A DNA stretch of 64,000 nt from Mycetohabitans rhizoxinica HKI 454 (GTDB taxonomy: Bacteria > Pseudomonadota > Gammaproteobacteria > Burkholderiales > Burkholderiaceae). Where the stretch lies: contig NC_014722.1 of assembly GCF_000198775.1 (NCBI RefSeq), positions 2,634,717 through 2,698,716 of the forward strand. The letters run 5' to 3'. The notes beneath the pieces are model-generated. The model was given only the letters and a program-made list of their open reading frames with translations, made no database searches and was not told the DNA's origin. Shown piece by piece: positions 17,794 to 27,368 of the stretch (position 1 is the first letter of the stretch; each line of letters opens with the position of its first letter). Both the position numbers and the translations under genes were made by a program.

Positions 17794-18570
17794 ATGGAAG
17801 TCGATCTGAACGCCGATCTCGGCGAGGGCTGTGGCAACGATGAAGCGCTGCTCGAACTAGTCAGTTCGGCGAACATCGCCTGCGGCTGGCATGCGGGCGG
17901 CCCCAGCATCATGCGGCAGAGTGTTCGCTGGGCCATCGAGAAAGGCGTGGCGATCGGCGCGCACCCCAGCTTCAACGATCCGGAGCATTTCGGACGTGCC
18001 GAGATAGACCTACCGCCCTCCGATGTCTATTCCGGCATGTTGTACCAACTCGGCGCCCTTGCCGCGATCGTGCATGCCGAAGGTGGCAAAGTAGCTCACG
18101 TCAAGCCTCATGGCGCCCTGTACAACATGGCCGCGCGCGATATCACGCTGGCCAATGCGATCGTTGCCGCGGTGCGCAACTTTGACCCGTCGTTGGCCGT
18201 GTTCGGTCTGGCGAACAGCCGCCTGATCGAAGCAGCCCGGCGCGCTGGGCTGCTCGCGATCGAAGAAGTGTTCGCTGATCGTGGCTACCTGTCTGATGGC
18301 TCGCTGGTGCCACGCAAGCTGCCCGGCGCGCTGCTCGAAGACGAGGACACGGTGTTGGAGCGCACGCTAGCGATGATCCGGGACAAGCGCGTGAGGTCCG
18401 TGGACGGGCAGTGGGTGATGCTGAACACTCAGACGATCTGCTTGCACGGCGACGGGCCGCACGCGCTCGAATTTGCCCGCCGCATCCGCGCGCGGCTGGC
18501 AAATGAAGGCATCCGGGTTCACGCAGCCCGCCACGTCGCGATGGTGGCGGGCTGCGCACCCGATGCTTGA
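17794..18570 (+). CDS. pxpA: 5-oxoprolinase subunit A (LamB/YcsF family)
   Basis: A 258-residue LamB/YcsF protein with the family landmarks [14 protein letters not shown] at residues 3-16, [47 protein letters not shown] and [10 protein letters not shown]. It provides the ATP-dependent activation step of bacterial 5-oxoprolinase together with PxpBC. The ATG at 17794 has an AGGGG site; the frame extends upstream into pxpC without family residues. A terminator hairpin lies just behind it. Confidence 0.95.
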   Translation: MEVDLNADLGEGCGNDEALLELVSSANIACGWHAGGPSIMRQSVRWAIEKGVAIGAHPSFNDPEHFGRAEIDLPPSDVYSGMLYQLGALAAIVHAEGGKVAHVKPHGALYNMAARDITLANAIVAAVRNFDPSLAVFGLANSRLIEAARRAGLLAIEEVFADRGYLSDGSLVPRKLPGALLEDEDTVLERTLAMIRDKRVRSVDGQWVMLNTQTICLHGDGPHALEFARRIRARLANEGIRVHAARHVAMVAGCAPDA

Positions 18571-18578
18571 CAACACAG

Positions 18579-18603
18579 CCCGGTCCATGAAGCCGGGTTT
18601 TTT
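18579..18603 (+). terminator. Terminator hairpin after pxpA
   Basis: CCCGG at 18579-18583 pairs with CCGGG at 18593-18597 around a nine-base loop and is followed by six T (18598-18603). It sits between pxpA and the DUF969 gene, so the membrane-protein genes may be transcribed at a lower level than pxpBCA by read-through. Confidence 0.7.
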
Positions 18604-18644
18604 ATGCTTGTTCACCACCGCTGGACTTGCCAATTGGAGATCTT

Positions 18645-19385
18645 ATGCAAACCACCCTCAATCTTTGGCCACTGCTCGGAGTGGCCGTCATCATTGCCGG
18701 CTTCGTGCTGCGCTTCAATCCGATGCTCGTGGTCACAGCCGCCGCAATCGTGACAGCCACCGCCGCTCACTATCCGCCGGCCAAGATCCTCGCGGAAATC
18801 GGTATCGGCTTTGTTAAAACGCGTAACCTTCCACTGATCATCCTGCTGCCACTCGCCGTCATCGGCTTGCTGGAGCGTCACGGGCTGCGCGAGCGCGCTC
18901 ACCAGTGGATCGCCGGCATCAAGTCCGCCACCGCGGGACGCCTGCTGATCGTCTATCTGTTCGTGCGGGAAGTGACCGCTGCGGTGGGACTGACCGGCCT
19001 AGGGGGTCATCCGCAGATGGTTCGTCCGTTGATCGCGCCGATGGCCGAAGGCGCCGCGCAAACGCGCTATGGCGCGCTTGCCGATGCGGTGCGATACAAG
19101 CTGCGGGCATTCTCCGCGGCCACCGACAACGTCGGATTGTTCTTCGGTGAGGACGTGTTCGTGGCATTCGGCGCGATCGTATTGATGACCACGTTCCTGC
19201 ATGAGGCCGGCATCGACGTCATGCCGTTGCACGTCGCGCTGTGGGGTATCCCGACCGCGATCTGCGCCTTTCTGATCCATGGCACGCGGCTGTACCTGCT
19301 CGACCGGTCGCTGGATCGAGAACTGCTGACCCAGCCGAGCGACACCGGCGCCCACCCCAACCAACCAAGCGGAGAACAAGCGTAA
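18645..19385 (+). CDS. DUF969 domain membrane protein
   Basis: A 246-residue integral membrane protein of the DUF969 family with about six or seven helices and the family blocks LWPLLGVAVIIAGFVLRFNP, LIVYLFVREVTAAVGLTGLG and FSAATDNVGLFFGEDVFVAF. DUF969 and DUF979 genes commonly accompany pxp genes and probably form a transporter, likely for pyroglutamate or a related acid; this is inferred from context. The ATG at 18645 follows GGAG by five bases. Its stop codon overlaps the next ATG by one base (TAATG). Confidence 0.85.
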   Translation: MQTTLNLWPLLGVAVIIAGFVLRFNPMLVVTAAAIVTATAAHYPPAKILAEIGIGFVKTRNLPLIILLPLAVIGLLERHGLRERAHQWIAGIKSATAGRLLIVYLFVREVTAAVGLTGLGGHPQMVRPLIAPMAEGAAQTRYGALADAVRYKLRAFSAATDNVGLFFGEDVFVAFGAIVLMTTFLHEAGIDVMPLHVALWGIPTAICAFLIHGTRLYLLDRSLDRELLTQPSDTGAHPNQPSGEQA

Positions 19386-20341
19386 TGCTGTCGATCAACT
19401 ACCTTTACTGGCTGGTGGGCATCCTGCTGGCAATCGTCTCGGGCATGATCGTCACCGACGCCACGCATCCCAAGCGCTGGCTGGCCGGTACATTCTGGGC
19501 CTTGGCGGCAATCATCTTCTTAATCGGCGAGCGCCTGCCGGCTGAACTGGTCGGCGCCTTCGTCATCGCGATGGCGCTAATCGCCGGATTCGGCGGCGTA
19601 GCCGGCGGCAAGGCGAAAATGCTATCGGCGGAGTTGCGCACGGCGAGCGCGAAACGACTCGGCAACAAGCTGTTCCTTCCGGCGCTGACAATCCCGGCCA
19701 TCACCGTCGTGTTCACGCTGGCCGCGCCGCACCTGAATGTCGGCGGCACGCCGTTGCTGGACCCGAAGAACGTCACGCTCGTGGCATTCGGCATCGGCTG
19801 CCTCGTCGCCGTGGCGTTCGCGTGCCTGCTCACGCGCGACACGCTTGCGCAGTCCACCCGGGAAACACGGCGCCTGGTCGATGCGCTGTCGTGGGCAGTA
19901 CTGCTGCCGCAGATGTTGGGCATGCTGGGGCTGGTGTTTTCGGACGCTGGCGTGGGCAAGGCGGTTGCCCACTTGACCACGGCCTACATCAACATGGACC
20001 TGCGAATGATCGCGGTCGCGGTGTACTGCATCGGCATGGCGCTCTTTACGGTCATCATGGGCAACGGCTTTGCCGCGTTCCCGGTCATGACCGGCGGCGT
20101 CGGCGTGCCAGTGCTGGTCGGCGTGTTCCATGCCGATCCGGCGGTGATGGCCGCCATCGGCATGTTCTCCGGCTATTGCGGCACGCTGCTTACGCCGATG
20201 GCTGCGAACTTCAACATCGTGCCAGCGGCGCTGCTGGAATTGCCCGACAAGAACGCGGTAATCAAGGCGCAAGTGCCGACCGCGCTGGCCATCCTCGTGG
20301 CCAATATCGTGCTGATGAACGTGCTGGCGTTTCGCGCGTAG
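19385..20341 (+). CDS. DUF979 domain membrane protein
   Basis: A 318-residue integral membrane protein of the DUF979 family with about nine or ten helices. It includes YWLVGILLAIVSGMIVTDATHPKRW, GNGFAAFPVMTGGVGVPVLVG and GMFSGYCGTLLTPMAANFNIVP, a re-entrant-loop-like stretch seen in permeases. It is translationally coupled to the DUF969 gene and presumably is its partner in a transporter. Its 3' end is overlapped for about 80 bases by the opposite-strand effector-like gene. Confidence 0.85.
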   Translation: MLSINYLYWLVGILLAIVSGMIVTDATHPKRWLAGTFWALAAIIFLIGERLPAELVGAFVIAMALIAGFGGVAGGKAKMLSAELRTASAKRLGNKLFLPALTIPAITVVFTLAAPHLNVGGTPLLDPKNVTLVAFGIGCLVAVAFACLLTRDTLAQSTRETRRLVDALSWAVLLPQMLGMLGLVFSDAGVGKAVAHLTTAYINMDLRMIAVAVYCIGMALFTVIMGNGFAAFPVMTGGVGVPVLVGVFHADPAVMAAIGMFSGYCGTLLTPMAANFNIVPAALLELPDKNAVIKAQVPTALAILVANIVLMNVLAFRA

Positions 20342-23078
20342 CACGGGGCTTGGTGGCGCCGGCCTGCGTCGCGAGGCTGGCGCGCGTGTCAGCACTGGCG
20401 CTGACAGCGGCGGTCGTGTCGCTGTCAGCTTTGCTCAGTGCCGCGCGTTGCATAGCGGCGCGCTTTGCTGGATACAACGCGCCCTGGCTGGCCGTGCGTT
20501 GTTCCCATACGTGCCCAATGCGTGTGGATTGAAGCTCTGTCTCGACCAACTTGCCGCGCAGGTCCTTGTAGCGCACCGGCGCTTCCTTCATTAAATACGT
20601 CGCGAGCCGCTCGTGGCTGACGTCCAGGTCCGGCAGCGGCCTCTCAGCGTCCGGCAACGTGCCCTGTTGCGTGCTGATGAACTGTTCAATTGCACAAGCC
20701 AGCAATTGCCGGCTGCCCGGTGTTGGCGCGTGCCGGCTCGCCAGCGCGCTCAGTGCATCGCGCACGAGCACAGCCTGGCGGTATAGACATTCGTCATTTT
20801 CGATGTCGCGGCTCAACCCCAGCACAAGCCGTTGTATATCGGATGCGGCTACGTCTGGCGTTGACGCAGCGGCAGGGGCTTGTTCGCCCGCCACATCGCG
20901 ACAATGCGCTGGCATCGCGCGGCTATTTGCATTGAGCCCGCGCTCGATATGGCGATACGCGCGGTGCTTGGTTTCAAGTTTGCGTTCCAAATAAATCAGT
21001 TGCGTCTCAATCATTTGCTTGAGCACACGCGCCTGTTCGGCATGATTCGCTGGATCGGCAAGCCACGCTTGCAGGCTCGTCCGTGTCAAATGGCGCCGCG
21101 ACGCATTCCATGCATTGCGCGCCGCACCGGAGGCATTGCGCCACGCGCTACGCGCGGCCTGCGAGGCGCGTATTTGCGCATCCGGGCGGACCGTACGAGC
21201 AAACGCCGATGCAGCTTTGGCCCGGCCCACTACCGCCTCCCCGGTACGCCGCGCAAGCTGTGTCAGTTGCTGCTTACCGTTAGGTTTGGGACCCCGTCGG
21301 CGAATCACCTCGTCGTCGTCGGCTGTATAGGTATATTGATCGTCAAACCGCTTCGCACATTGTACGGCCACATCGGCAAGGAAGGTTTGGCGCTGGTCTT
21401 CGCGTGCCGCCACTTGGTAATAGAAGAGCTTACGCAGATCAAAACCCGCTCCCGGTTGATCATCCGCGCATAACAGATCGACACTCGCCAAAAAATGCCG
21501 ATCGAGCTCGGGGTCATCATCGTGATAATAGCGCTGGTAACGCTGAAGCTTGCCGTGACCCTTCAGATACTGCATTGAGAAAAAGATCATCGCGGCACTG
21601 GCTAGACCTGTCCCGGCCATCAGCACGACCGGCGCGGCTGGCGTCGCGAGCGCGGTGCCGCCCGCCGCGACAATGCCAGCCAGCGCAAGCTTGGAGACCG
21701 TGCAAGCAGTATAGAGGCCGCTGCCAGCGACAAACCCTTTATTCCAGTCGGTATAGCGCGTGAAGAACGCATCATGCTGCTGGGTCTTTTCGCGAAGAAA
21801 GCGTGCATAGCGCTCGCTGAGGGTGTGCTCGTCATATGGCGGATCCATTGACGCCCCGCTCCGGCGGTCCACTTCAGCTCGTTTCAGCCAGGAAGCTATT
21901 CTTGAATCCGTGCTTTGCTTTTCTGCACGGAACGCGTCGCGCTTTTTACGTGACTTGTGCAGCATGTAACCGCCAAGCGCCAGCGAACCGGCCGCAGCCA
22001 TCGGACCCAGTGCGGCCGAGCCGACCATGCCAGCAGCGCCGGCGGCGGTTGTTGCAGCAACGCTACCCTGCTGTCCGATGTAGACGCCCTTTAACGTGGT
22101 ATCGACGATGCATTTGGTCGCAATGGCGCTACCGGAGACGAATGAACTGGCACCAATCACCTTGTCCGCATCGTTCTGCTTGCGCAGAAAGCGCAACGCG
22201 GCACGCCGCTCCTGCTTGATGGTCGTGAGCTTGGGCAACGGCTGATTGCTTGCAGGCGTCGCATGAGCGCCCATACCATCATTGCACTGTTGTGCCGTGC
22301 CATCCGCGTTGTGACGTCGCACATCAAGCAAAGCAGAGAGCGCCTGCAGCGCGACTATTTCTTCGTCCACTTGATCGAGCGCCTGTGCCAACGCCTTGTC
22401 AGTCTTGCGCGCACGGCGCCATTCAGCCAGACCCTCCTTGATCGCCAGCCCCGCCAGCGCCAGCAGCGGTCCAGTCATGCCGGCGGTTACCGCCATATCC
22501 GCGATACCATGCGGAATGCCCGCATCCTTGAGCCATCCCGCCGGGTCATGCGCGAGCAATTCCGATGCTTGCCTGAACGCGGCTTCAACGCCAGCGCCGT
22601 CCCCCTTTGACACTTGAATCAGCGTAACGACCATCACGTACAGGCAATGCACGAACTCGTCCGCATCGATCGCCAGCGCGCCACAGCGGTCTGCGCTCTC
22701 GCCGAGCCGCTGCTCCACCAGTCGCTTTACTTGAGCATAAAGCTCGCTAGGGCACTCCAGCTCCAACATCGTGGCCGGGGCCGCACCGCGACGCCATGCT
22801 TTCAATTCGTCGATGGTTGCAGCATGCTTGTTGATGAGGGAGCAGGACGCTGTACCCCATCGATGACTTTTCAGCGACGCCTTTGGGCAAGCAGGCGCGC
22901 CATCATTGATGGCGTTTAATTCCTTTAGCAGACCAGAACAGTCGGCAACGGATGCGATCTCCACCTCGATCTTCGGCGGACCGGAATGGACATCGGCCTT
23001 GTCTTGGTGAACGTACTTTTTCGCCCGCGAGGCGCCTGGCAGGGGTAAGCCGATTGAAAATGTAGGAAAGCTTAGCAT
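20262..23078 (-). CDS. Large hypothetical protein, candidate secreted effector
   Basis: A 938-residue protein I do not recognise. There is no Sec signal. The N terminus (MLSFPTFSIGLPLPG) is uncharged for 15 residues and followed by a basic-acidic stretch. Three Ala/Gly-rich hydrophobic regions lie at about 188-214, 335-372 and 447-503 and could insert in membranes. Between them are charged helical parts; residues 610-700 are Ala/Arg-rich, and the last 100 residues are disordered, rich in Ser, Thr and Ala. Such make-up is common in type III effectors and translocated toxins, but no catalytic motif is visible. The gene stands antisense between DUF979 and pcp, splitting the pyroglutamate cluster, and its last codons run into DUF979. 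The ATG at 23078 has no ribosome site and lies in an inverted repeat. Confidence 0.7.
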   Translation of the reverse strand: MLSFPTFSIGLPLPGASRAKKYVHQDKADVHSGPPKIEVEIASVADCSGLLKELNAINDGAPACPKASLKSHRWGTASCSLINKHAATIDELKAWRRGAAPATMLELECPSELYAQVKRLVEQRLGESADRCGALAIDADEFVHCLYVMVVTLIQVSKGDGAGVEAAFRQASELLAHDPAGWLKDAGIPHGIADMAVTAGMTGPLLALAGLAIKEGLAEWRRARKTDKALAQALDQVDEEIVALQALSALLDVRRHNADGTAQQCNDGMGAHATPASNQPLPKLTTIKQERRAALRFLRKQNDADKVIGASSFVSGSAIATKCIVDTTLKGVYIGQQGSVAATTAAGAAGMVGSAALGPMAAAGSLALGGYMLHKSRKKRDAFRAEKQSTDSRIASWLKRAEVDRRSGASMDPPYDEHTLSERYARFLREKTQQHDAFFTRYTDWNKGFVAGSGLYTACTVSKLALAGIVAAGGTALATPAAPVVLMAGTGLASAAMIFFSMQYLKGHGKLQRYQRYYHDDDPELDRHFLASVDLLCADDQPGAGFDLRKLFYYQVAAREDQRQTFLADVAVQCAKRFDDQYTYTADDDEVIRRRGPKPNGKQQLTQLARRTGEAVVGRAKAASAFARTVRPDAQIRASQAARSAWRNASGAARNAWNASRRHLTRTSLQAWLADPANHAEQARVLKQMIETQLIYLERKLETKHRAYRHIERGLNANSRAMPAHCRDVAGEQAPAAASTPDVAASDIQRLVLGLSRDIENDECLYRQAVLVRDALSALASRHAPTPGSRQLLACAIEQFISTQQGTLPDAERPLPDLDVSHERLATYLMKEAPVRYKDLRGKLVETELQSTRIGHVWEQRTASQGALYPAKRAAMQRAALSKADSDTTAAVSASADTRASLATQAGATKPRATRETPARSSARYWPRGWPARSALAP

Positions 23079-23109
23079 GGGTTGCGATCAAACAATGAAC
23101 GCAACCCAT
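23077..23109. repeat. Perfect 10-bp inverted repeat over the start of the 938-codon gene
   Basis: ATGGGTTGCG at 23077-23086 and CGCAACCCAT at 23100-23109 are exact inverted copies separated by 13 bases. The start codon of the minus-strand gene (23078-23076) begins in the proximal arm, so in mRNA the hairpin would hide the initiation site. It could equally be a DNA operator. Confidence 0.75.
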
Positions 23110-23113
23110 ATTA

Positions 23114-23130
23114 ACGATAACAATTATCAT
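23114..23130. promoter_or_regulatory. Fur-box-like palindrome upstream of the 938-codon gene
   Basis: GATAACAATTATC at 23116-23128 is a palindrome (GATAA/TTATC) close to the core hexamers of the Fur box (GATAAT and inverted copy). It lies about 40 bases upstream of the minus-strand start and about 160 bases before pcp on the other strand. Only two of the three usual hexamers can be seen, so the call is tentative. Confidence 0.4.
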
Positions 23131-23287
23131 TTACGCTTTTAATCCGAAGTGAAACGCTTCCGCGCGCACGACGCCGTTATGCGAATTGAATGGCTTTTAC
23201 CCATGCCGCCGGGCATCATATCGTTTTGGCTGTGCGCCGCCTTCCTACGTCACCATCGAGAATCACTTCATCCAGGAAAACCGTACG

Positions 23288-23947
23288 ATGCACACCGTAC
23301 TGCTAACCGGTTTTGAGCCATTTGAGAATGAACTCATCAATCCATCGTGGGAGGCCGTGAGCGCACTCGACGGCGCACGGATTGCGACCCCGATTGGCGA
23401 CACCATCGTACACGCGCGGATGATGCCAGTGCGCTTTCACACGCTCGACCAGGCGCTGCTAGACGCGCTCAATGCAACGCGTCCGTCGCTGGCAATCTGT
23501 GTTGGCCAAGCCGGCGGGCGTCCGGACTTGTCCGTCGAGCGCGTCGCCATTAACGTGGACGATGCACGCATTCCGGACAACGACGGTTACCAGCCAATCG
23601 ACGCTCCGATCGTCGCCGACGGGCCGGCGGCTTACTTCTCCACGCTGCCGATCAAGGCGCTCGTCCATGCGCTGCGCGAGGCCGGCATCCCTGCGTCGGT
23701 GTCGCAAACGGCTGGCACCTTCACGTGCAACCACCTCTTCTATATCCTGTCGCACTACATCGCGACACGCGCACCGCAATTGCGCGGTGGCTTCGTACAT
23801 ATACCCTATACACCGCGACAGGCCGCGCGCCACCCAGGCCAGCCCAGCCTGTCGACCGCGTCCGTCATTGAAGGGTTGAAGGTCATCGTGCAGACTGCCT
23901 TGTCAGTCCACATGGATTTGCCGGAAACGGGTGGCGCGTTGCACTAA
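23288..23947 (+). CDS. pcp: Pyrrolidone-carboxylate peptidase
   Basis: A 219-residue pyroglutamyl peptidase I. It starts [25 protein letters not shown], as the family does, and the catalytic residues are visible: E84 in SVERVA, C147 in [10 protein letters not shown] and H171 in FVHIPYTP. It removes N-terminal pyroglutamate from peptides in the cytoplasm, releasing the substrate of PxpABC, which explains its position after the pxp cluster. The frame extends upstream to 23186 without family residues. It is now cut off from the pxp genes by the antisense 938-codon gene and must have its own promoter. Confidence 0.95.
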   Translation: MHTVLLTGFEPFENELINPSWEAVSALDGARIATPIGDTIVHARMMPVRFHTLDQALLDALNATRPSLAICVGQAGGRPDLSVERVAINVDDARIPDNDGYQPIDAPIVADGPAAYFSTLPIKALVHALREAGIPASVSQTAGTFTCNHLFYILSHYIATRAPQLRGGFVHIPYTPRQAARHPGQPSLSTASVIEGLKVIVQTALSVHMDLPETGGALH

Positions 23948-24092
23948 GCTGCCTACGCTGGCCTGCCACCTCGGCACAACCCGGCCGCATTCGTATTAGC
24001 CTGCCGCCCTGGCACAGCTCGACTACATCCGCACGATCCTGCCGCTTCGCGGCCAGCGCCATGATGGCGACGCGAGCAGCCCGGCATACGTG

Positions 24093-25202
24093 TCAGCGCG
24101 GCACGACGTCAAAGCCGCGATCTCGCAATAGCGCGAGCACGCCCTTCGGCCCGCCAAGATGCAGTGCGCCGATCGCGACGAAAATCGGCCTGTCGGGCTC
24201 GGCAAGCAGCAGCATACGCGCAACGAAGCGCTCGCTGCGCTGGTACACGATCCGATCGTCAATGCGCCGCGACAACGTCGGCGAGCGCGCCAGTTTCGCC
24301 GATTGCCGCGCCTGCCAGTTTGCCATCGCATCGGCATCACCAGCACACCATAGCGCATGCAGGATGCGCACGTCGGACACGTTGTCGGCCGGCGTCTGCC
24401 GCAAGTCCTGCGCGAGCATCTCGCGCTGCTCGGCGAGCGTCAGTCCGGTAAAGGCGGCGATTTGCTCATCGCGCGTCTCGAGACCGACGATACGTCCCAC
24501 GTACAGGTTTTCGAGCTGTGGCTCGGAGCCGTATTCGGCTTGCAACCCGGCCGACAACGAGTCGTAGGTCTCAATCAGCATCGCCGCCAACCATGGGCGT
24601 GTCTTGCGGATTGCCGCAAGCCCGGCTGGATTGCCGCGCATGCGACGCACGATCTTCGCCCACATATCGGCCGGTAGCAACCGTGGCAGACACGCATACG
24701 AGCACATGCCATAGCGCGTCACATCGTCCTGCGACACCACCAGATCGTCGGGCGAAAGCTCGAACGCCACGCGCGACGCCGTGCGCAACGCGTCAATGAT
24801 CGGTTGCCGGAACGGCTGCTCGGCGGGATAGTCAGCCGGGTCGCCAACGTGCAGCGTGCCGAACAGGTACAGTGTCAGGGCGCCTTTGGTCGCGACATAG
24901 AACGGCATGTGCGCAGGCCGCGGCACCCTCGCCTGGGCGGTGCTGGGCTCGCTAGGTGCCGATCCGTCGTCGGCTTGCGGCACCGGCTGACCGTGCTGGC
25001 GCGGCGGCGTGGCTGCGTCGGTCTGGCCGGCAGGTATCGACACGGTTGGCGGCCCCAGCGGGGCCTGCATCATGGACGCGCCGGAAAACGCGTGCGCGGA
25101 TGATGCGATACCGGCCAATAATCCGAAGGCGAGCTGCCACGCGAGCCGCTTGGCCAGACCGGTATTGCGTCGCGCGCGGTGGCCACGCCGCCACTCAAGC
25201 AT
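24093..25202 (-). CDS. TraB/GumN family protein
   Basis: A 369-residue protein with an N-terminal hydrophobic segment (about 20-40, LAWQLAFGLLAGIASSAHA, probably a signal peptide), a Pro/Ala-rich linker (about 40-95) and a TraB/GumN domain. That domain has LYLFGTLHVGDPADYP, the two-GxxH pattern, and the C-terminal VAIGALHLGGPKGVLALL. The family resembles metal-dependent Tiki-type proteases; the bacterial role is unclear. The ATG at 25202 overlaps the dppF stop by eight bases and follows GGAGG, so it is translationally coupled to the peptide-uptake operon, suggesting a role with periplasmic peptides. Confidence 0.8.
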   Translation of the reverse strand: MLEWRRGHRARRNTGLAKRLAWQLAFGLLAGIASSAHAFSGASMMQAPLGPPTVSIPAGQTDAATPPRQHGQPVPQADDGSAPSEPSTAQARVPRPAHMPFYVATKGALTLYLFGTLHVGDPADYPAEQPFRQPIIDALRTASRVAFELSPDDLVVSQDDVTRYGMCSYACLPRLLPADMWAKIVRRMRGNPAGLAAIRKTRPWLAAMLIETYDSLSAGLQAEYGSEPQLENLYVGRIVGLETRDEQIAAFTGLTLAEQREMLAQDLRQTPADNVSDVRILHALWCAGDADAMANWQARQSAKLARSPTLSRRIDDRIVYQRSERFVARMLLLAEPDRPIFVAIGALHLGGPKGVLALLRDRGFDVVPR

Positions 25203-26202
25203 CCATTTCCTCCGCACGATGGCAGGCCACTTGGCGGCCATCGACGTCGCGCAACCTCGGCTCCTCGGCCACGCACCGCTCGATCCGATACGGACAGCGC
25301 TGATGGAACGTGCAGCCGCGAGGGGGATTTAACGGCGACGGCAGCTCCCCCTCCAGCTTGATCTTGATGCGACGTTCGGATTCGGAAATAGCCGGTGTGG
25401 CTGACATCAACGCGCGCGTGTACGGATGCCGCGGCCGCGCGAAGATTGTTGCTTTGTTCCCCCGTTCCGCGATGCCGCCGAAGTACATCACCATCACGTC
25501 GTCGGCGACGTGCTCGACCACCGCGAGGTTGTGCGATATGAACACGTAGCTGGTGCCGAACTTATCCTGCAGATCCATGAACAAATTCAAGATCTGCGCC
25601 TGGATCGACACGTCCAGCGCCGACACCGGCTCGTCGGCCACGACGATGCGCGGCGTCAGGATCATCGCGCGCGCAATCGCCACGCGCTGCCGCTGCCCGC
25701 CGGAGAACATGTGCGGATACCGCTTCGCGTGCTCGGGCCGCAGGCCGACCGTGCGCATCATCTCGGCGATGCGCGATGCTCGCTCACCGGCGCTCATCTC
25801 GGTATTAATCGCAAGCGGCTCGCCCAGCGTCTGCTCGACCGTCTTGCGCGGGTTCAACGACGCAAACGGGTTCTGGAACACCATCTGGATGCGTTTGCGC
25901 AACGCGGCTAGCTGTTCACGCGTGGCGGTGGCCACATCGGCACCATCGATCAACAGGCGGCCGGACGTCGGGCTCTCGACCATCGTCAATTGCCGCGCAA
26001 GCGTTGACTTACCGCATCCCGACTCGCCGACGACCGCCAGCGTGCGGCCACGGGCGAGCGCAAACGACACACCGTTGAGCGCCTTCACGGTGGCCGTGCC
26101 GAACATGCCGCGGCGCACCTCGTAGTGCTTGGTCAGTCGGTCCGCAACTAGCACGGCATCCTCGGCCATCGCCGTGTCGCGGGCATGCGCCACCGCGCTC
26201 AT
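25195..26202 (-). CDS. dppF: Dipeptide ABC transporter ATP-binding protein DppF
   Basis: A 335-residue ABC ATPase of the oligopeptide/dipeptide group: Walker [10 protein letters not shown] near residue 58, Q-loop [12 protein letters not shown], signature FSGGQRQRV, Walker [13 protein letters not shown] and switch [10 protein letters not shown]. The C-terminal oligo_HPY part with cysteines ([16 protein letters not shown]) follows. It works with DppD to drive peptide uptake. Its start overlaps the dppD stop as ATGA, and its end overlaps the TraB/GumN start. Confidence 0.93.
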   Translation of the reverse strand: MSAVAHARDTAMAEDAVLVADRLTKHYEVRRGMFGTATVKALNGVSFALARGRTLAVVGESGCGKSTLARQLTMVESPTSGRLLIDGADVATATREQLAALRKRIQMVFQNPFASLNPRKTVEQTLGEPLAINTEMSAGERASRIAEMMRTVGLRPEHAKRYPHMFSGGQRQRVAIARAMILTPRIVVADEPVSALDVSIQAQILNLFMDLQDKFGTSYVFISHNLAVVEHVADDVMVMYFGGIAERGNKATIFARPRHPYTRALMSATPAISESERRIKIKLEGELPSPLNPPRGCTFHQRCPYRIERCVAEEPRLRDVDGRQVACHRAEEMDA

Positions 26203-27368
26203 CGGTCACCTCCGTTCTCGTGCACGCCGCGCCCGTGCGGATCATGCCGATTGGCCACGTCGCAGGCGGACGGCACGGCCGACGCCACGACGCCCTCGTC
26301 GGCGTCGTCTCCCGGCGTCGCACCGGCCAGCGCGATGCGCCCCGCATCGAATATCGGCGCCGCGACCTTTTCCACATTCAGCACACGGATGCATCGGGCG
26401 CGCATCGCGTCATCCTGCGCATCGAGTTGCACAAGCGCGGGCCGCCCCTTCCCACAATCGTCGACCACATACTTGCAGCGCGGCGCGAACAGGCAGCCAC
26501 TGGGACGATCGCCGCGGCCCGGTACCATGCCGGAGAGCGCCGCGAGCCGCCGCGCGCCGCGGTTGTGCTCCGGGATGGCCGCCAGCAGCGCCTCCGTGTA
26601 CGGATGGTGCGGCGCCGAGAAAATATCCGGCACGCGGTTCATTTCGATGATCTCACCCGCATACATCACTGCGACCCGCTGCGCGACCTCGGATACTACG
26701 GCCAGGTCGTGAGAGATCAGCACGAGCGCCATACCCCGCTCCTTCTGCAGCCGCACCAGCAGATCCATGATCTGCGCCTGGATCGTCACATCCAGCGCAG
26801 TGGTCGGCTCGTCGGCGATCAGCAGCTTCGGGTTGCACGCCACAGCCATGGCAATCATCACGCGCTGGTTCATCCCGCCCGACATCTGGTGGGGAAACGC
26901 GTTGATGCGGTTCTTTGCGTCCGGGATGCCAACCTGCTCGAGCAAGTCCAGCGCGCGGCGCTCCAGGGCCGCGCCGCGCAACCCTTCGTGCAAGCGCAGC
27001 ACTTCCTTGATCTGGTAGCCGACCGTATAGCTTGGATTTAAACTCGTGAGCGCATCCTGAAACACCATCGCGATGTCCTTGCCGATGATGCGCCGGCGCT
27101 TAGCCGGCGACGCGCGCAACAGATCAACGCCGTCAAAGCGCAGCTCGTCGGCGCGGACACGCCCCGGCGGGTCGATCAGCCCCATCAAGGCCATCGACGT
27201 GACGCTCTTGCCCGAACCGGATTCGCCGACAATGCCAAGCACCTCGCCGGCGGCCACCGACAGATTCACGCGATCGACCGCGGCCAATCCGTCGAAGTCG
27301 ACATGCAGATTGCGGATCGTCAGCAACGGCGTGCCTGCATCGCACGATGCATTCGAATTCGAACTCAT
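26199..27368 (-). CDS. dppD: Dipeptide ABC transporter ATP-binding protein DppD
   Basis: A 389-residue ABC ATPase with Walker [11 protein letters not shown], signature MSGGMNQRV, Walker [13 protein letters not shown] and the switch [10 protein letters not shown], plus a C-terminal cysteine-bearing region ([16 protein letters not shown]) and a longer tail than E. coli DppD (327 residues). The tail after about residue 330 is variable and poorly conserved. The ATG at 27368 overlaps the dppC stop as ATGA. A longer frame to 27524 lies inside dppC and is not likely used. Confidence 0.92.
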   Translation of the reverse strand: MSSNSNASCDAGTPLLTIRNLHVDFDGLAAVDRVNLSVAAGEVLGIVGESGSGKSVTSMALMGLIDPPGRVRADELRFDGVDLLRASPAKRRRIIGKDIAMVFQDALTSLNPSYTVGYQIKEVLRLHEGLRGAALERRALDLLEQVGIPDAKNRINAFPHQMSGGMNQRVMIAMAVACNPKLLIADEPTTALDVTIQAQIMDLLVRLQKERGMALVLISHDLAVVSEVAQRVAVMYAGEIIEMNRVPDIFSAPHHPYTEALLAAIPEHNRGARRLAALSGMVPGRGDRPSGCLFAPRCKYVVDDCGKGRPALVQLDAQDDAMRARCIRVLNVEKVAAPIFDAGRIALAGATPGDDADEGVVASAVPSACDVANRHDPHGRGVHENGGDR

